Positions 9,847 to 18,105 of a stretch of 64,000 nucleotides of DNA are shown here, piece after piece (within the stretch, counting starts at the first letter, position 1; each line of letters opens with the position of its first letter). Where the stretch lies: positions 1 through 64,000 of the forward strand of contig NZ_JAQSDH010000044.1 in NCBI RefSeq assembly GCF_029945805.1, read 5' to 3'. Source of the DNA: Flavobacterium sp. GTDB lineage: Bacteria; Bacteroidota; Bacteroidia; Flavobacteriales; Flavobacteriaceae. The notes beneath the pieces were generated by a model that ran no database searches, had not been told where the DNA came from, and saw nothing but the letters and a program-made list of their open reading frames with translations. The translations under genes and the position numbers were made by a program.

Positions 9847-11190
9847 TTATATCCCGGTAAAATTACTTGGAGTAATTTTCAATAATTCTTCTTTTATCGC
9901 ATCGGAAACTTCCAATGTTCCTATAAAATCATGAATCGCCTTTTTATCAATAACCGAATTTGTTCTGGTCAATCCTTTCAAAGCTTCATACGGATTTGGA
10001 TAGGCTTCTCTTCTCAAGATAGTCTGAATTGCTTCGGCAACAACGGCCCAATTTCGCTCTAAATCTTCAGCAAATTTTGGTTCATTCAACAACAATTTGT
10101 TCAACCCTTTTAAGGTGGCATCAAAAGCAATTATAGTGTGTCCAATCGGAACACCAATATTTCTCAAAACCGTACTATCCGTTAAATCGCGCTGCAATCT
10201 TGAAATGGGCAACTTAGCTGAAAGATGTTCAAATATTGCATTGGCCATACCCAAATTTCCTTCCGAATTCTCAAAATCAATCGGATTCACTTTGTGTGGC
10301 ATCGCAGAAGATCCAATTTCACCTTCTTTGATTTTTTGTTTGAAATACTCCATTGAAACATACGTCCAAATATCTCTATCCAAATCGATGATAATATTAT
10401 TTATCCTTTTTAATGCATCAAAAAAAGCAGCAAAATGATCGTAATGTTCAATTTGTGTTGTTGGAAATGAATGTTGTAAACCAAGCGTCTCTTCTACGAA
10501 AACAGTTCCAAATTGTTTCCAATCCACGTTCGGATACGCCACATGATGTGCATTATAATTACCAGTCGCGCCACCAAATTTAGCCGCAAACGGAACATTA
10601 AACAACAAACGCATTTGCTCTTCCAAACGTTCTACAAATACCATGATTTCTTTTCCTAAACGTGTTGGGGATGCTGGCTGTCCGTGAGTTCGTGCCAACA
10701 TTGGAATATCCTTCCATTCCATTGCTAATTCTTTTAATTTAGCGACCAGACCAATCAATGACTTCAAATATACTTGCTGAAAAGCCTCTTTGGTAGATAA
10801 CGGAATCGCAGTATTATTGATGTCCTGAGAAGTCAAACCAAAGTGGATAAACTCTTTGTATTTCGACAATCCCAATCCTTCAAACTTCTCCTTAATGAAA
10901 TATTCCACCGCTTTTACGTCGTGATTCGTAGTTTTCTCAGTCTCTTTTATCCAAAGTGCATCTTCAGTTGAAAAATTTTTGTACAAATTTCGTAGCCCTT
11001 CAAATGCTGTGGAATTTATACCTTTTAATTGAGGCAAATTGGCTTCACACAAAGCGATGAAGTACTCTACTTCAACCAAAACTCGGTATTTAATTAAAGC
11101 TTCTTCAGAAAAATAATTGGAAAGCGATTTGGTTTTACTTCGGTATCTTCCATCAATTGGAGAAACGGCGTTTAGCGTTGTTAATGACAT
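9847..11190 (-). CDS. purB: Adenylosuccinate lyase
   Basis: Fumarase/aspartase-superfamily enzyme acting twice in purine synthesis (SAICAR to AICAR, adenylosuccinate to AMP). It has 447 residues. The superfamily signature GSSAMPHKVNP is at 293-303. TSQDINNTA (about 120) and LARTHGQPASPT with the catalytic histidine near 169 are also clear. It has no close upstream neighbour on its strand and ends at the bidirectional terminator shared with guaB, so it looks monocistronic. Confidence 0.97.
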   Translation of the reverse strand: MSLTTLNAVSPIDGRYRSKTKSLSNYFSEEALIKYRVLVEVEYFIALCEANLPQLKGINSTAFEGLRNLYKNFSTEDALWIKETEKTTNHDVKAVEYFIKEKFEGLGLSKYKEFIHFGLTSQDINNTAIPLSTKEAFQQVYLKSLIGLVAKLKELAMEWKDIPMLARTHGQPASPTRLGKEIMVFVERLEEQMRLLFNVPFAAKFGGATGNYNAHHVAYPNVDWKQFGTVFVEETLGLQHSFPTTQIEHYDHFAAFFDALKRINNIIIDLDRDIWTYVSMEYFKQKIKEGEIGSSAMPHKVNPIDFENSEGNLGMANAIFEHLSAKLPISRLQRDLTDSTVLRNIGVPIGHTIIAFDATLKGLNKLLLNEPKFAEDLERNWAVVAEAIQTILRREAYPNPYEALKGLTRTNSVIDKKAIHDFIGTLEVSDAIKEELLKITPSNFTGI

Positions 11191-11515
11191 GTGTTGTGTT
11201 GTTTATTCTAAATTAATTTACTGCGTCAGTTCGCTAACGCTCGTTTCAGAATCTTTTGTGGTGCAAAAATAAGTATTAGTTGTAATCTTTAGGTTATGAC
11301 CCGAATAAAATATTTTTATTTTGTGAACTGGTGAAGCAATCTTAAGTTTTTTTAGAAGCACAACACTTGTATTTTTAAGGACCGTTACTCCCGCTGTCCA
11401 TTCTATCTTTTTTGTTTTGTCACGCTGTTCCGAAACTTCGGGAGTCGAAGTACAAAACAAAAAAGGATGCCACTCCCATCGGGGCTAAAGACAACGTTTT
11501 ATTTTTAAATCAGCA
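11191..11515. other. Intergenic region, 325 bp, no gene
   Basis: The region between purB and the sirtuin gene (both on the minus strand) contains the first copy of the dispersed palindromic element (11388-11487). Open frames that cross it on both strands are caused by the repeat and carry no family signal, so I call no gene here. Confidence 0.6.
11388..11487 (+). repeat. Dispersed palindromic element, copy 1
   Basis: About 100 bp running from CTCCCGCTGTCC to CATCGGGGCTA. Outer arms pair imperfectly over about 36 bases, with the strongest part CTTTTTTGTTTTGT against ACAAAACAAAAAAG. The central loop holds a second small inverted repeat, CCGAAACTTCGG. Copies 2 and 3 are at 20550 and 55683, in the same orientation. 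Confidence 0.8.
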
Positions 11516-12208
11516 TTACAATTTTAGTAATTTTTCTCTTAGAAACGGGACGCCTTCAGTAGCATTCATTGAAATAACTTCCAATGGATTTTTTAAATCG
11601 TAAATCGTTGCAGGTCGCGGATCAATATAGAATACAGGAACATTTTGACGCGCATAATGCATCAAACCAGCAGCAGGATAAACTTGAAGTGAAGTTCCAA
11701 TAACCGCTACATAATCTGCTTTTCCTGTAATAGTTACTGCCTCATCTAAAGCCGGAACTGCTTCGCCAAACCAAACAATATTAGGACGCAATTGCTTTCC
11801 ATATGTATCGGTATCACCAAGCACCAAATCGTCATGCCAATCCAGGATTTCCATATCTGAAATAGAATCACTACAGACTTTCAAGAGTTCGCCATGCAAA
11901 TGCAACACTTTGGTACTTCCGGCTTGTTCATGCAGATTATCTACATTTTGGGTTATAATATGAACGTCGAATTCTCTTTCAAGTTCCGCTAAAATGACAT
12001 GTCCTTTATTTGGTTTCACCTCGATAAGTTGACGGCGCCGCTGATTATAGAAATCCAATACCAATTCTTTATTGCGGAGCCAACCCTCATACGAGGCAAC
12101 TTCCATAACATCGTGACCTTCCCAAAGTCCATCTGCATCTCGAAACGTTTTGATTCCGCTTTCAGCCGATATTCCCGCACCAGTTAGAACGACTAATTTC
12201 TTTTTCAT
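11516..12208 (-). CDS. cobB: NAD-dependent protein deacylase, sirtuin class III
   Basis: Sir2-family enzyme that removes acyl groups from lysines using NAD+. It has 230 residues. Motifs seen are GAGISAESGI (10-19), TQNVDNLHEQAG, HLHGE with the catalytic histidine, VIGTSLQVYPAAGL and YIDP. The FYNQRRR segment supplies the Tyr and Arg (YxxR) that give class III sirtuins their preference for succinyl or malonyl groups. Only one cysteine lies in the zinc-ribbon region, so the usual four-cysteine zinc site is missing, as in some short bacterial sirtuins. Gene symbol is by family analogy. Confidence 0.93.
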   Translation of the reverse strand: MKKKLVVLTGAGISAESGIKTFRDADGLWEGHDVMEVASYEGWLRNKELVLDFYNQRRRQLIEVKPNKGHVILAELEREFDVHIITQNVDNLHEQAGSTKVLHLHGELLKVCSDSISDMEILDWHDDLVLGDTDTYGKQLRPNIVWFGEAVPALDEAVTITGKADYVAVIGTSLQVYPAAGLMHYARQNVPVFYIDPRPATIYDLKNPLEVISMNATEGVPFLREKLLKL

Positions 12209-12364
12209 ATTCGCTAATGTAGTAAACTTTTTGCTGTCTCCAAATTCTTTCTGCAGCCTGTTTGTAAATGCTAGAGTTCTTTTGTAATTTGTTGTGTTAT
12301 CATCAAAAAGTCGTCTGATTTGTTTATAACTTTATCAGCAGTCACAATAAAAAACGAGGTTTAA

Positions 12365-12847
12365 ATGGTAGTTTTGATATACGACAAGAAGCTGAAAAAG
12401 CCACTACCCTTTGAAACAAAATACAACATGAGAAAACATTTTTATAAATATTGTGCCATTTCCTTTTTACTCACCACGTTATGGACTATGTATGGTTTCT
12501 TTGATTTTTTTCTTACCAAGTCATTTGAATATTCTTTGGTTTATTATTTTTATTCCGTTGTTGCATCCATTATTTTAGGGTCGATACTCTTTTTACTGCA
12601 TTTGTTTTTTTACTTTATAAAGAAATCCAAACACATTTTAAGTAGTTTTTTCTTCATCTTTTCTGTTATTTTTAATTTGTACATGGCATTAATTTGGGGA
12701 GTTTGCATCGGTTTAGATTTACTGCCAGCAAATATAGGATTTACCTTTTTCGTCCTTGGTTCTTTGCTAATCAGTAGCTTCTTAGCTTACGATATTTATA
12801 AAATTGTTTTTGAGCAACGGGCAATAAAGAAATTAGAAAAAAAATAA
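12365..12847 (+). CDS. Putative four-helix membrane protein
   Basis: No recognised family. The product has up to 160 residues with four hydrophobic segments, roughly at 28-50, 57-85, 90-118 and 125-148, and short charged ends (lysine-rich C-terminus AIKKLEKK). The ATG at 12365 gives a charged 21-residue leader; the ATG at 12428 (MRKHFYKYC) is an equally plausible start. It lies between the divergent sirtuin gene and trmH with no clear operon partner. Codon use looks like its neighbours. Confidence 0.65.
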   Translation: MVVLIYDKKLKKPLPFETKYNMRKHFYKYCAISFLLTTLWTMYGFFDFFLTKSFEYSLVYYFYSVVASIILGSILFLLHLFFYFIKKSKHILSSFFFIFSVIFNLYMALIWGVCIGLDLLPANIGFTFFVLGSLLISSFLAYDIYKIVFEQRAIKKLEKK

Positions 12848-12875
12848 AATTCTTTTCCAATTCTGTGTAAATCAG

Positions 12876-12892
12876 CAGTAGTACTACTACTG
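12876..12892. promoter_or_regulatory. Perfect palindrome at trmH promoter
   Basis: CAGTAGTACTACTACTG is a perfect inverted repeat (8-bp arms around one base) ending 14 bp before the TATTTTTG box of trmH. It covers the position where a -33 element or operator would lie. Confidence 0.4.
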
Positions 12893-12906
12893 TACTGTAA
12901 AAATAC

Positions 12907-12914
12907 TATTTTTG
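12907..12914 (+). promoter_or_regulatory. Candidate -7 box of trmH
   Basis: TATTTTTG fits TAnnTTTG and ends 16 bp before the ATG, predicting a leader of only about 10 nucleotides. Confidence 0.5.
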
Positions 12915-12930
12915 CCAAAAAGTATTTGAA

Positions 12931-13596
12931 ATGACTGATTTAGATTACCTAAAATATCTTGAAGGATTTTTAACTGACAACCGCAAGGAACGTTTTGCTA
13001 ACGTTTTGTCTAACAGAACAAATCATTTTACAATTGTTGTTGAAGATGTATTTCAGATGCACAATACAAGTGCAGTGATGCGCAGCTGTGAGGTTTTTGG
13101 AATTCAGCAGTTGAATATCATCGAGCAACGCTTCGGAAAAAGCATTGATAAAGAAATTGCGATGGGTGCTCAAAAATGGGTTGATATCAATACTTTTGAA
13201 ACGGTGAATTCATCTATTGAAGCAATGCGCGCCAAAGGCTACCAAATCATAGCTACAACTCCACATAACGATTCCTGCATGTTAAGTGATTTCGATATTT
13301 CTAAACCAAGTGCTATTTATTTTGGAACAGAAAAAGAAGGATTATCAGAAGAAGTAATCGCTCAAGCAGATGGTTATATCAAAATCCCCATGGTTGGTTT
13401 TACGGAGAGTTTGAACATTTCCGTGTCGGCAGCAATTATAATTCAGGACATTACGACTCGCCTACGCCAATCTGCGGTCAAATGGCAACTATCTGAGGAA
13501 GAAATTTTGGTAAAGCGCTTACATTGGGCAAAGAATACCATTAAGGATATTAAGCGGATTGAAGCAAGATACTATGAAGAGAGACCACTGCGATGA
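12931..13596 (+). CDS. trmH: TrmH-family tRNA/rRNA 2'-O-methyltransferase
   Basis: SPOUT-class SAM-dependent methyltransferase that modifies a ribose 2'-OH, most likely G18 of tRNA. It has 221 residues. The three SPOUT motifs are present: NTSAVMRSCEVFG (near 45), IYFGTEKEGLSEE (near 130) and VGFTESLNISVSAAI (near 155), which forms part of the trefoil knot and SAM pocket. A C-terminal helical extension (KRLHWAKNTIKDIKRIEARY) is typical of TrmH proper rather than RlmB. It stands alone. Confidence 0.92.
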   Translation: MTDLDYLKYLEGFLTDNRKERFANVLSNRTNHFTIVVEDVFQMHNTSAVMRSCEVFGIQQLNIIEQRFGKSIDKEIAMGAQKWVDINTFETVNSSIEAMRAKGYQIIATTPHNDSCMLSDFDISKPSAIYFGTEKEGLSEEVIAQADGYIKIPMVGFTESLNISVSAAIIIQDITTRLRQSAVKWQLSEEEILVKRLHWAKNTIKDIKRIEARYYEERPLR

Positions 13597-13696
13597 AAGA
13601 TACAAGACCGCTTCACTGAAAGAAAAAAGAATGATAGCTTGTTAAAGAAACTCGAAGTCTTACTTCTTTCTTCTTGCAGCGCAGCGTTGTATTTTC

Positions 13697-14467
13697 TTAT
13701 CTCTTCTTCAATACCTTATACTGCTCATAGCATTCACTAATGGCATCCATAATTTGTAAGTCGTTAGCGGTTCTGATAAATTCTTCCGAATAGCTACAAC
13801 GCGTAAGGATTTCGGCGATTTCTTTTTTGTCTACGCCAAGTAATACACCCAATGTTTCTCTGTCAAATTTAGATTCTAAAAGATGTCTTACTGTATCATC
13901 TTTTTTCATCTGTTTGAGTTTCTTCAGTTCATTGGATTTGTTACCAAAAAAATTATAGAGCATATCTGCAGGGTTGAATATAGAACCTAAAACTCTTGAA
14001 AATGCACCCGAAGATGAGCTACCTGTCTCATATCCTTGTGATAAGCCAGAAATACTGTAGCGGTAATTGTTGTCTTTTTCGGGAATGAGTTTGGAATCAA
14101 TTTCAAGGTAACCTGTTAAACTGTATTTTTTTACAATTACTTCTTCCAAAGCAATTGCCTTTTCCGTCAACAGCAATTTAGCTGTTCCATTTTTCAACCA
14201 GTCATTGGTAACTCTAACACGCAAAGATTGATAGCCAAGCGAGGAAATATGCAATGTGTCACTAACGCTTACTTCGAGTTCAAAATATCCTTTAGAATCT
14301 GTTACGACGCCTTTTACTTTATTAATATTGATTACATTAACATTTGGAATTGGAAATAACGTATTGTCGTTAACAATAGTTCCAGTAACTTTTTGCGTTA
14401 AAGGATTTTCTTGCGCGAAAGCTGTAAAGCAAAACAGAAATAAAAAGGGAAGTAGTAAATATCTCAT
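13697..14467 (-). CDS. Exported protein with CarboxypepD_reg-like domain
   Basis: Envelope protein of 256 residues with a signal peptide (RYLLLPFLFLFCFTAFAQ). Residues about 27-110 form a CarboxypepD_reg-like beta-sandwich: VTGTIVNDNTLFPIPNVNV, then GVVTDSKGYFEL and HISSLGYQSLRV, ending in the LEEVIVKKYSLTG strand that precedes plugs in TonB-dependent receptors. Here no plug or barrel follows. The remaining 140 residues are helical and charged, with no family I can name. Flavobacteria carry many such short proteins, and their role is not established. Confidence 0.88.
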   Translation of the reverse strand: MRYLLLPFLFLFCFTAFAQENPLTQKVTGTIVNDNTLFPIPNVNVININKVKGVVTDSKGYFELEVSVSDTLHISSLGYQSLRVRVTNDWLKNGTAKLLLTEKAIALEEVIVKKYSLTGYLEIDSKLIPEKDNNYRYSISGLSQGYETGSSSSGAFSRVLGSIFNPADMLYNFFGNKSNELKKLKQMKKDDTVRHLLESKFDRETLGVLLGVDKKEIAEILTRCSYSEEFIRTANDLQIMDAISECYEQYKVLKKR

Positions 14468-14563
14468 GGTTGTTATTGATGGTTTAAAAGTATGAAACTC
14501 TTTTAAGATATTTTACGTTTGCATTGAGAATTAGAACAAAATTAACAAAATCAAATAAACCCA

Positions 14564-14608
14564 TAAAAAAACTCCGCTTTGACCTCAAAAAATGAGTAAA
14601 AACGGAGT
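14564..14608 (-). terminator. Terminator of DEAD-box helicase gene
   Basis: On the minus strand ACTCCG pairs with CGGAGT around an inner helix (TGAG...CTCA), followed by seven T residues. It lies 36 bp beyond the helicase stop codon. Confidence 0.75.
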
Positions 14609-14643
14609 AGTTATTTTTCCTTTGTAGGATATAGAATTAAGCT

Positions 14644-16620
14644 TTAGCTCTTTCTTGGTCTTCTGCTTTTTGCAGCTTCGAAGGAACGACCTGCTGGACT
14701 TTCACTTGAACCTTCAGAACGTCTTGGAGCTCTTTCTTCTCTTTGAAAAGAACCTGGTTCTCTTTTCGGAGCAGTATCGCGATTGAAACCACCTTCTCTT
14801 CTAGGTCTTTCTGAACTTGAACTTCTGTCGCTTCTGAAACCACCTTCTTTTGGAGCGGCGCTTCTTTCACTTTTAAATCCACCTTCTTTTCTCGGTCCGA
14901 AACTTCCTCCGCCACCAGAACCTCTTCGGTCTCCGCCTGAGCTTCTTCCGCCACCAAATCCGCCACCGCTTCTTCCGTTGTGGTCACGTCGTTCTCGGCT
15001 TCCGCCATCGTTTTTAGAGATCTCTACGTTGATGCGTCTTCCGTTCATATCAAATCCGTTAAGGATAGACATTACTTTATCCGTGTGTTCGCCGTCAGTA
15101 TTAAAGAAAGAGAAACCTTCTTTCACATCTACTTTGAATACGTCATCACGACCTAAATCAAGTGTATCTTTCAAGAAATCTTTCAATTGCATCCAATCGA
15201 AATCATCACGAGAACCAATGTTTACGAAATAACGAACTGGATCTCCAGCTCTGATTTCTCTTGGCTCTGAACTTCTTTCGCTTCTATCGCCACCATTTTC
15301 ACCAGATAAATCGCGTTTCTTTTTGTAGTAATTGATAAATCTATTGAATTCAACAGAAACCATTTTCTTAATTAATTCTTCTTTAGACAAACCATCAAGT
15401 ACTTCGTTGATAGCCGGTAAATAAGTATCTATTTCGTGGTCTACTTCAGTATCCTTAATTTTGTTTGCTAAGTGCAACAATTGGATTTCACAGATTTCAA
15501 TTCCAGATGGAATCGTTTTTTCTTGAAATTTTTGTTGGATGATTCTTTCGATTGAAGAAATTTTACGCAATTCACTTTTTGTGATAATTACGATAGAAGT
15601 TCCTAATTTTCCAGCTCTTCCCGTTCTTCCTGAACGGTGGTTGTATGTTTCAATTTCATCTGGCAATTGATAGTTTACTACGTGAGTAATATTATCAACG
15701 TCAATTCCACGAGCCGCAACGTCAGTCGCAACAAGCATTTGAATTTGATGACCACGGAACGATTTCATAACACCATCACGTTGCGCTTGAGACAAATCGC
15801 CGTGCAATGCCGCAGCACTGTAACCATCTTCGATTAATTTTTCAGCAACCGCTTGAGTATCACGTTTTGTTCTACAAAAAACTACTGAGAAAATATCTGG
15901 ATTAGCATCAGCCAATCTTTTCAAAGCTTCGTAACGGTCTCTAGCATTTACACAGTAAAATTCGTGTGATACAGTAGCCGAACCTGAATTTTTATGTCCA
16001 ACAGTAATTTCAACTGGTTCTGACATGAATTTTTTAGCAATACGCGCTACTTCCGCAGGCATTGTTGCTGAGAATAACCATGTTTTTTTCTCATCAGGAG
16101 TATCAGAAAGAATCGAAACGATATCTTCATAAAATCCCATGTTTAACATCTCATCTGCCTCATCAAGGATACAGTAATTGATGTTTTTAATGTTTACCAA
16201 ACCACGATTAATCATGTCTTGCATTCTACCCGGTGTAGCTACAATTACTTGCGCTCCACGTTTAATTTCTCTGGCTTGGTCTGTAATGCTTGCACCACCA
16301 TAAACTGCCACTGTATGTAAACCTTTTACATATTTTGAGTATTGTTTAATCTCGTTGGTGATTTGTAAGCAAAGCTCACGCGTTGGTGATAAAATTAACG
16401 CTTGAGTACTTTTGTCTTCAGCATCAATTTTTTGAATTAGCGGAAAACCAAATGCTGCCGTTTTCCCTGTTCCTGTTTGTGCTAATGCGACTAAGTCTGT
16501 GTTTTGTTCCAATAGTACTGGAATCGCTTTTTCTTGCACTTCTGACGGATTCTCAAATCCTAGATCTTTGATCGCCAGTAGTAACGATTCATTCAGACCT
16601 AATTGTTCAAATTTATTCAT
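14644..16620 (-). CDS. DEAD-box ATP-dependent RNA helicase with RG-rich tail
   Basis: Cytoplasmic RNA helicase, 658 residues from the ATG at 16618-16620. Upstream in-frame codons would extend it across its promoter. In order: Q-motif (FEQLGLNESLL, PSEVQEKAIP), AQTGTGKTAAF, PTRELC, TPGRM, DEAD in LDEADEMLN, SAT, and HRSGRTGRAG. A DbpA-type RNA-binding domain (RYFVNIGSRDDFDW to RRINVEISKND) lies at about 455-530. A long arginine-, glycine- and serine-rich tail follows, with repeats such as KEGGFKSER and KEGGFRSDR. It resembles DeaD/CsdA, so ribosome assembly and cold adaptation are likely. The low-complexity tail leaves other frames open, which should not be read as genes. Confidence 0.96.
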   Translation of the reverse strand: MNKFEQLGLNESLLLAIKDLGFENPSEVQEKAIPVLLEQNTDLVALAQTGTGKTAAFGFPLIQKIDAEDKSTQALILSPTRELCLQITNEIKQYSKYVKGLHTVAVYGGASITDQAREIKRGAQVIVATPGRMQDMINRGLVNIKNINYCILDEADEMLNMGFYEDIVSILSDTPDEKKTWLFSATMPAEVARIAKKFMSEPVEITVGHKNSGSATVSHEFYCVNARDRYEALKRLADANPDIFSVVFCRTKRDTQAVAEKLIEDGYSAAALHGDLSQAQRDGVMKSFRGHQIQMLVATDVAARGIDVDNITHVVNYQLPDEIETYNHRSGRTGRAGKLGTSIVIITKSELRKISSIERIIQQKFQEKTIPSGIEICEIQLLHLANKIKDTEVDHEIDTYLPAINEVLDGLSKEELIKKMVSVEFNRFINYYKKKRDLSGENGGDRSERSSEPREIRAGDPVRYFVNIGSRDDFDWMQLKDFLKDTLDLGRDDVFKVDVKEGFSFFNTDGEHTDKVMSILNGFDMNGRRINVEISKNDGGSRERRDHNGRSGGGFGGGRSSGGDRRGSGGGGSFGPRKEGGFKSERSAAPKEGGFRSDRSSSSERPRREGGFNRDTAPKREPGSFQREERAPRRSEGSSESPAGRSFEAAKSRRPRKS

Positions 16621-16640
16621 ATTGTATTTTAAATTGGGTG

Positions 16641-16648
16641 CAAAGGTA
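16641..16648 (-). promoter_or_regulatory. Candidate -7 box of helicase gene
   Basis: On the minus strand TACCTTTG, a perfect TAnnTTTG, ends 20 bp before the ATG. It supports the start at 16620. Confidence 0.5.
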
Positions 16649-16777
16649 GTTTTTAAATGCTTTACAACCAAATTTGTTAGGTATTGATTTTCAGTTTGTT
16701 ATATTTTATTATTTTTATCTATTTTCAAAAAGTAATTCTACTAAGTGATATGTGATGTGAAAAATAAAAATCCGTGT

Positions 16778-16785
16778 TACTTTTG
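16778..16785 (+). promoter_or_regulatory. Candidate -7 box of TRIC-type gene
   Basis: TACTTTTG ends only 9 bp before the first ATG, so the mRNA would be leaderless or nearly so. It also rules out the in-frame GTG at 16774. Confidence 0.45.
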
Positions 16786-16794
16786 CAAAAAAAA

Positions 16795-17409
16795 ATGATG
16801 CTTGAATTTTTAGATAGTAGTGGAACATTGGTGTTTGCGATTTCGGGAGCCTTAACTGCTATTTATAAAAAATTAGACTTATTTGGCGTGTATTGCATTG
16901 CATTTGTAACTGCTTTAGGCGGTGGAACAGTGCGCGATGTAATGATTGGTAGAACGCCAGTTGGTTGGATGCAAGACATGAATTATATTTACATTATTAC
17001 TTTTGGATTTGTACTTTCTATTGTTTTTAATAGGTATTTAGACCGTTTGCGAATTTCTATGTTTTTGTTTGATAGTATAGGTTTAGGTGTTTTTACTTTA
17101 ATTGGATTAGAAAAAGGAATTCAATACGGATTGAACCCTTTAATATGCATTATATTAGGCACAATAACGGCAACATTTGGTGGCGTAATTCGAGATATAT
17201 TGTGTAATGAAATTCCAGTTTTATTTCGAAAAGAAATTTATGCTACGCTTTGTATTGCTGGTGGAATTTTATTTTTTGGTTTAAAAGAACTTCAATTGCA
17301 ACAAGAGTTTATTTCTCTAACCGTCGCATTATTTATTATAAGCTTTAGATTGATTGCCTTTAAATATAATTGGGGATTGCCTGTTGGAACCATTTTTGTA
17401 AAAAAGTAA
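16795..17409 (+). CDS. TRIC-type (UPF0126) cation channel family membrane protein
   Basis: Inner membrane protein of about 204 residues with seven hydrophobic segments and two internal repeats. Repeat 1 holds GGGTVRDVMIGRTPVGW and repeat 2 holds GGVIRDILCNEIPVLF; the GG-x-RD-hairpin pair is the signature of the trimeric intracellular cation channel family, to which UPF0126/YicG proteins belong. Alternative starts at 16795 and 16798 differ by one methionine. The 3' end overlaps the end of the convergent rdgB gene by 50 bp. Confidence 0.92.
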   Translation: MMLEFLDSSGTLVFAISGALTAIYKKLDLFGVYCIAFVTALGGGTVRDVMIGRTPVGWMQDMNYIYIITFGFVLSIVFNRYLDRLRISMFLFDSIGLGVFTLIGLEKGIQYGLNPLICIILGTITATFGGVIRDILCNEIPVLFRKEIYATLCIAGGILFFGLKELQLQQEFISLTVALFIISFRLIAFKYNWGLPVGTIFVKK

Positions 17410-17962
17410 TTAATTGCGCTACCGCCAATCCACGATGACTGATGGTAGACTTCTCCTCTATCGTTAGCTCCGCAAAGGTTTTAATATAACCGTCAGCTAC
17501 GAATATCGGATCGTATCCAAAACCATTGGTTCCTATTTTTTCTTCGATAATTTTACCTTTTATAATTCCGGTAAATAAAGTTTGTTTTCCGTTAAGATTT
17601 AAAACTATTACGGTTTTGAATTGAGCAGAACGATTGGTTTTATCCTTTAAATTTACCAATACCTTATTCATATTATCATTGGCATCTTTTTGTTCTCCAG
17701 CATAGCGCGCCGAATATACTCCGGGTTCACCATTTAATGCAGTTACTTCCAAACCCGTATCATCGGCAAAACAATTATAACCAAATTTTTCAGTAACATA
17801 ATTGGCTTTTAGAATAGCATTACCTTCAATAGTATTAGCAGTTTCGGGAATATCCTCAAAACAATTAATATCTTCCAAACTTAATAATTGTATGGTTTCT
17901 GGAAGTAAAAGTTGAATTTCTTTGATCTTATTTTTATTGTTGGAAGCGAAGACGAGTTGCAT
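17360..17962 (-). CDS. rdgB: Non-canonical purine NTP pyrophosphatase, RdgB/HAM1 family
   Basis: House-cleaning enzyme that hydrolyses dITP, ITP and XTP to monophosphates. It has 200 residues. Motifs are FASNNKNKIKEI at the start, the catalytic ADDTGLEV near 67, GVYSARYAG, and FGYDPIF followed by KSTISHRGLA. The last 17 codons run antisense to the end of the TRIC-type gene, so the two stops sit inside each other's coding region. TAACTTTG on the minus strand at 17982-17989 is a likely promoter box. Confidence 0.95.
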   Translation of the reverse strand: MQLVFASNNKNKIKEIQLLLPETIQLLSLEDINCFEDIPETANTIEGNAILKANYVTEKFGYNCFADDTGLEVTALNGEPGVYSARYAGEQKDANDNMNKVLVNLKDKTNRSAQFKTVIVLNLNGKQTLFTGIIKGKIIEEKIGTNGFGYDPIFVADGYIKTFAELTIEEKSTISHRGLAVAQLITFLQKWFQQAIPNYI

Positions 17963-17981
17963 TGTATCAGATTTTAGACTA

Positions 17982-17989
17982 CAAAGTTA
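17982..17989 (-). promoter_or_regulatory. Candidate -7 box of rdgB
   Basis: On the minus strand TAACTTTG matches TAnnTTTG and ends 19 bp before the start codon. Confidence 0.45.
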
Positions 17990-18105
17990 TTTTATAATTC
18001 TTATTAATTAGAGTCTTTGTCTTTTTTGTATCATTGTTAATCGAAAACCAAAGAGAATTGTTTTTCGTAAGTGAAGAATGTAATTAAGTCCCAAACTGAT
18101 TAAAC

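Noticed and set aside
11218..11603. Open frames on both strands between purB and the sirtuin gene
   Set aside because: They are created by the palindromic repeat (AAAACAAAAAAG/CTTTTTTGTTTT), have no protein-like composition, and the plus-strand frame runs antisense into the sirtuin gene.
14637..15232. Long frames on both strands inside the helicase tail (Glu/Val/Lys-rich, and Pro/Leu-rich on the plus strand)
   Set aside because: They are alternate-frame readings of the Arg-Gly-Ser-rich low-complexity tail; the helicase frame is continuous and family-supported.
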